From Patescibacteria group bacterium UBA7396 (GTDB lineage Bacteria; Patescibacteriota; Gracilibacteria; BD1-5; UBA6164): a stretch of 33,329 nt of DNA. Positions within the stretch are counted from its first letter, which is position 1; each line of letters opens with the position of its first letter. A program made the position numbers and the translations under genes. Of the stretch, positions 30,531 through 33,329 are shown in pieces. The notes below the pieces were generated by a model. The model saw nothing but the letters and a program-made list of their open reading frames with translations, had not been told where the DNA came from and searched no databases. The stretch is taken from NCBI GenBank assembly GCA_002470645.1, contig DKNE01000001.1, forward strand, positions 1-33,329, in the 5' to 3' direction.

Positions 30531-31402
30531 TATTTCATAATTTTTAATAAATATTTTCCGTAGTTACTTTTTAGAAGTGGTTTTGCTAAAATTTCTAAAT
30601 CACTTTTAGAAATCCATTTATTTGCGTAGGCAATTTCCTCTACACATCAAATTTTTAGACCTTGTCTTGCTTCAATAATTTGAATAAAATTACTCGCATC
30701 AAGCATACTTTCATGAGTCCCTGTATCAAGCCAAGCAAAACCTCTATTCATTACTTCTACACTCAGATTTCATTTTTTCAAAAATTCTTCATTTACGGTT
30801 GTAATTTCTAATTCTCATCTTGGAGATGGAGTTATATTTTTTGCAATCCCTACTACTTCATTGGTATAAAAATACAATCCAACTACAGCAAAATTTGATT
30901 TTGGTTTTTCAGGTTTTTCTTCTATAGAAAGAGCATTCATATTAGTATCAAATTCAACAACACCATATCTTTCCGGATCATTTACTTCATATCCAAATAC
31001 AACTGATTTTTTCTGATTTGCTACTGTTTGTACAGCATTTTTTAAAAGACTTGAGAGTCCTTGTCCATAAAATAAATTATCTCAAAGTACCAAACATACA
31101 TCATCAGAGCCAATAAAATTTTCTCAGATAATAAATGCTTGTGCAAGACCATCCGGACTTGGTTGTATTTCATATGAAATTGAAATTCCCCATTTTGTCC
31201 CATTTCAAAGAAGTCTTTTAAAACCTGGTTGGTCTTCAGGAGTAGTAATAATGAGAATATCTTTGATTCAAGCCATCATGAGAACCGATAAAGGATAATA
31301 AATCATCGGTTTATCATAAATCGGCATCAGTTGTTTTGATATTCACATAGTGATAGGATAGAGTCTCGTACCACTTCATCCAGCAAGAATAATTCCTTTC
31401 AT
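30530..31402 (-). CDS. rmlA: glucose-1-phosphate thymidylyltransferase
   Basis: A 290-residue nucleotidyltransferase making dTDP-glucose, the first step. The signature GGSGTRLYPITMGISKQLMPIYDKPMIYYPL (8-38) is complete, including the catalytic Arg and Lys. Later come CLVLGDNLFYG (metal-binding Asp), FGYEVNDPERYGVVEFD, SIEEKPEKPKSNFAVVGLYFY and RGFAWLDTGTHESMLDASNFI, all RmlA hallmarks. Length matches short-form RmlA. It is the second gene of the rml series, starting 2 bases from the rmlB stop. Confidence 0.95.
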
Positions 31403-31404
31403 AA

Positions 31405-32355
31405 TTATTTATTTAAGTAATATTTTATAGTTGTTACAATTCCATTTTCAAATTTTACTTTTGGCTCCCAAGAGAGTTCTGTTCTTATCTTTGTTGCATC
31501 TATAGCATATCTCACATCATGACCTTTTCTATCTTCTACAAAAGTGATATATTCTTCTCACTTTCCCATTTCTTGTAAAATAAGTTTGGTGATCTCGAGA
31601 TTGGTATATTCGTTATTTCATCCAATATTATAAATAGATTTATTTTGAGCTTTTCTAAACACTTCCCAAATAGCATCACAGTGATCTTCTACATAAAGCC
31701 AATCTCTGATATTACTTCCATCTCCATAAACGGTTACTGGTTTATTATTTTGTAATAATTCTATGAAATGAGGAATAAGTTTTTCATTGTCTTGGTTTGG
31801 TCCATAATTATTTGAACATCTTGTGATAACATAATCAATTCAAAAAGTTCTTCCATATGCTTTTACCAGTAAATCACTTCCGGCTTTACTTGAGCTGTAT
31901 GGACTTGAAGGATTTATAGGAGTAGTTTCAGTGAAAAATCATCCATTTGGGAGATCTCCATATACTTCATCGGTTGATATATGATGAAATCTATTCAATT
32001 GAAATGCTCTATGAGCATCAAGTAAATTTTGAGTTCCGAGAATATTGGTTTCAGTAAATATTTTTGGATTTTTTATACTATTATCAACATGACTTTCCGC
32101 AGCGAAATGAATAATATCAGTTGGTTTATATTTTTCATACACTGTTTGGATTTCTGCATAATTTCTAATATCAACTTTTTCAAAAGAATAATTTGGTGAT
32201 TTTTGTACCTTGAGTGAAACATTATCTAATTTACCAGCATAAGTAAGAGCATCAATATTGATAAAATCTATTTCCGGGTGAAGAAGTACATATTTATTTA
32301 AAAAGTTTGAACCAATAAATCCAGCTCATCATGTTATAATAATTTTTTGTTTCAT
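31405..32355 (-). CDS. rmlB: dTDP-glucose 4,6-dehydratase
   Basis: A 316-residue SDR dehydratase, the second step. The Rossmann motif TGGAGFIGSNF (8-18) is encoded with two consecutive TGA codons for its glycines, a strong proof of the code. Next are DALTYAG (35-41), FAAESHVDNSI (84-94) and STDEVYG (127-133) with the catalytic Asp and Glu. Tyr153 and Lys157 lie in SPYSSSKAG, followed by RCSNNYGPNQ, DWLYVEDHCDAI and a DRKGHDVRYAID C-terminal signature. It leads the rmlB-A-C-D cluster, with a TATAAT-like -10 upstream. Confidence 0.95.
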
Positions 32356-32392
32356 GTAAGATTTTTATTATCTAAAATAAATTTTCAATCTT

Positions 32393-32398
32393 ATTATA
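32393..32398 (-). promoter_or_regulatory. TATAAT -10 box upstream of rmlB
   Basis: A perfect TATAAT on the minus strand at 32398-32393, about 38 bases before the rmlB ATG. No convincing -35 is seen; the expected position overlaps the AbiEii terminator. Confidence 0.35.
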
Positions 32399-32410
32399 TT
32401 AAAAATACAA

Positions 32411-32438
32411 AAAAATCAAACTATAGAGTTTGATTTTT
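32411..32438 (-). terminator. terminator of the AbiEii gene
   Basis: A 12-bp stem (32411-32422 with 32427-32438) with an ATAG loop and A/T runs at both ends. The AbiEii stop (32437-32439) overlaps its outer arm. Confidence 0.75.
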
Positions 32439-33099
32439 AATTAAAATTGATTTTAAAATCTAGAATAGATATTAAATCTTTCATTAAATTATTTTTTACA
32501 AAATATTTTTGTTTTTCAGTCAAAACTTCTCAAAGCCCATCAAGTATTTTATAGTTTTTAGGTAATTTTTCTAATTTTAATTTTATATCTATAAGAATTT
32601 TTTTCAAATCATTATGAGTTCTTTCATATGCAACTTTTTCATTTATATCAAACATATTTTTAAACATGAAATAAACATCATAAATATCTCTATTTGTATT
32701 TCTTTCAAGTAAAGCTACTAATTTATTTGCAAAAATAGTTGATTTATCCTGAACTTTAATATTAGTTCAATAAAAATTAACTATTTCATAAGTATTATTT
32801 TTCCAAATATTTCTATTAATATCAACTTTAATATTAATATCTTTATCACCATAAGACAATATTATATTATTTCATTTTTTAACTGTTCAGTATTTTTTTA
32901 ATATTTTAATAATTTCTTCATCAATATCATCTATATTTATTAATAAATCAAAATCTAAATCAGTTGAAAATCTATCTAGAGAGTGTAAAAAATAACAAGC
33001 TGTTCATCATTTGAAAGCTAAATATTTTCATAAATTTGAGTTAAAAATATCTTTTATTATCATAAACATTATTTGTCTATGTTTATCAGTGTTCAGCAT
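32437..33099 (-). CDS. AbiEii-type nucleotidyltransferase toxin
   Basis: A 220-residue nucleotidyltransferase of the AbiEii/COG2253 family, toxins of type IV toxin-antitoxin systems that give abortive phage infection. The active-site motif is LAFKGGTACYFLHSLDRFSTDLDFDLL (28-53), with the GG pair and Asp47/Asp49 acting as the metal-binding DxD. Both motif glycines are TGA, so the gene has been adapted to this code. The C-terminal half carries KSTIFANKLVALLERNTNRDIYDVYFMF, the conserved 'KL.AL..R...RDiyDl' segment. It overlaps the upstream partner by 17 bases. Length is somewhat shorter than the larger AbiEii (~300 aa). Confidence 0.85.
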
Positions 33100-33329
33100 T
33101 TTTTATTAATTTTTTAATATCTAAAATAACTCTTTTGTTATATATTTGAGAAATTATTTCTAATTTTTCAAAATTAACATTTTCTAAATTATCAAAATAA
33201 TAATTTTTAGATAAATATAGTCTATCACAAATAGCTCTTTCTTTTGAAGCAATCATATAATTTCACATATTTATTATTCCAATAGGATTTAGTAAAATTG
33301 AATTTTTTAATTTTAAATATTTAAAATTA
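33083..33329 (-). CDS. AbiEi-type antitoxin, C-terminal part (cut by window edge)
   Basis: The last 81 residues of a protein entering from the right edge. MIASKERAICDRLYLSKNYYFDNLENVNFEKLEIISQIYNKRVILDIKKLI matches the C-terminal pattern of AbiEi-like antitoxins ('ASpERAicDrlYl...yfDnl'). The N-terminal DNA-binding domain would lie outside the window. The reading frame overlaps the toxin start by 17 bases, which is the normal antitoxin-then-toxin order. Antitoxins of this type repress their own promoter; that region is not seen. Confidence 0.72.

Overview
The window is AT-rich bacterial chromosome in which TGA is read as glycine (translation table 25). In-frame TGA falls on invariant glycines: the ArgS HIGH motif, both PilT Walker A loops, the MutS N-terminal GDFYE motif and the RmlB Rossmann loop. 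Every recognised gene has in-frame TGA and ends in TAA or TAG. CGA and CGG codons are almost absent. This points to a Candidate Phyla Radiation bacterium of the Gracilibacteria/Absconditabacteria (BD1-5/SR1) lineages. Standard-code gene calling would shatter nearly every gene. All coordinates below are re-derived with TGA = Gly, giving 30 complete or broken protein genes plus one cut by the window edge.

Layout. 222-5844 (+): a compact run with a C-terminally missing MutS, an unknown 201-aa protein, a DNA polymerase III delta-like protein, two membrane-anchored VWA proteins (BatA/BatB type) and a TPR protein. 5875-6204 (-): YbaB/EbfC. 6328-10033 (+): an acidic coiled-coil protein, a PilT-like ATPase and ArgS. 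10039-10134: a GC-richer stretch that folds well and is probably a structured RNA or leader, followed by a Trm9-like methyltransferase. 10843-11950 (-): a type IV pilin with a barstar-like gene directly behind it. 12076-14307 (+): a Rel/SpoT enzyme. 14311-16430 (-): a second PilT-like ATPase and a cyclic-nucleotide-binding-domain protein. 16506-18269 (-): an ABC exporter. 18344-21752 (-): a CaCA antiporter, an RlmD-type rRNA methyltransferase, a two-helix membrane protein and a DUF167 protein.

21827-32355 is a cell-surface polysaccharide region. The four dTDP-L-rhamnose genes (rmlB-A-C-D) are followed by a polytopic membrane protein, a Wzx-like flippase and a GT2 glycosyltransferase, all on the minus strand. 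galE converges on them. UDP-glucose dehydrogenase and an UPF0104/LPG-synthase-like membrane protein diverge from galE. The right edge (32437-33329) holds an AbiEii-type nucleotidyltransferase toxin with its AbiEi-type partner cut by the window end.

Genes are packed tightly. At four convergent junctions one palindromic terminator serves both directions and overlaps or abuts both stop codons. No rRNA, tRNA, CRISPR array or insertion sequence was found. No stretch over 300 bases lacks a gene; bases 1-221 are AT-rich non-coding DNA in which I see nothing definite. I did not find a clear new multi-gene system. The best leads are the structured RNA at 10039-10134, the half-MutS, the orphan barstar behind a pilin, and the shared terminator/stop-codon architecture.
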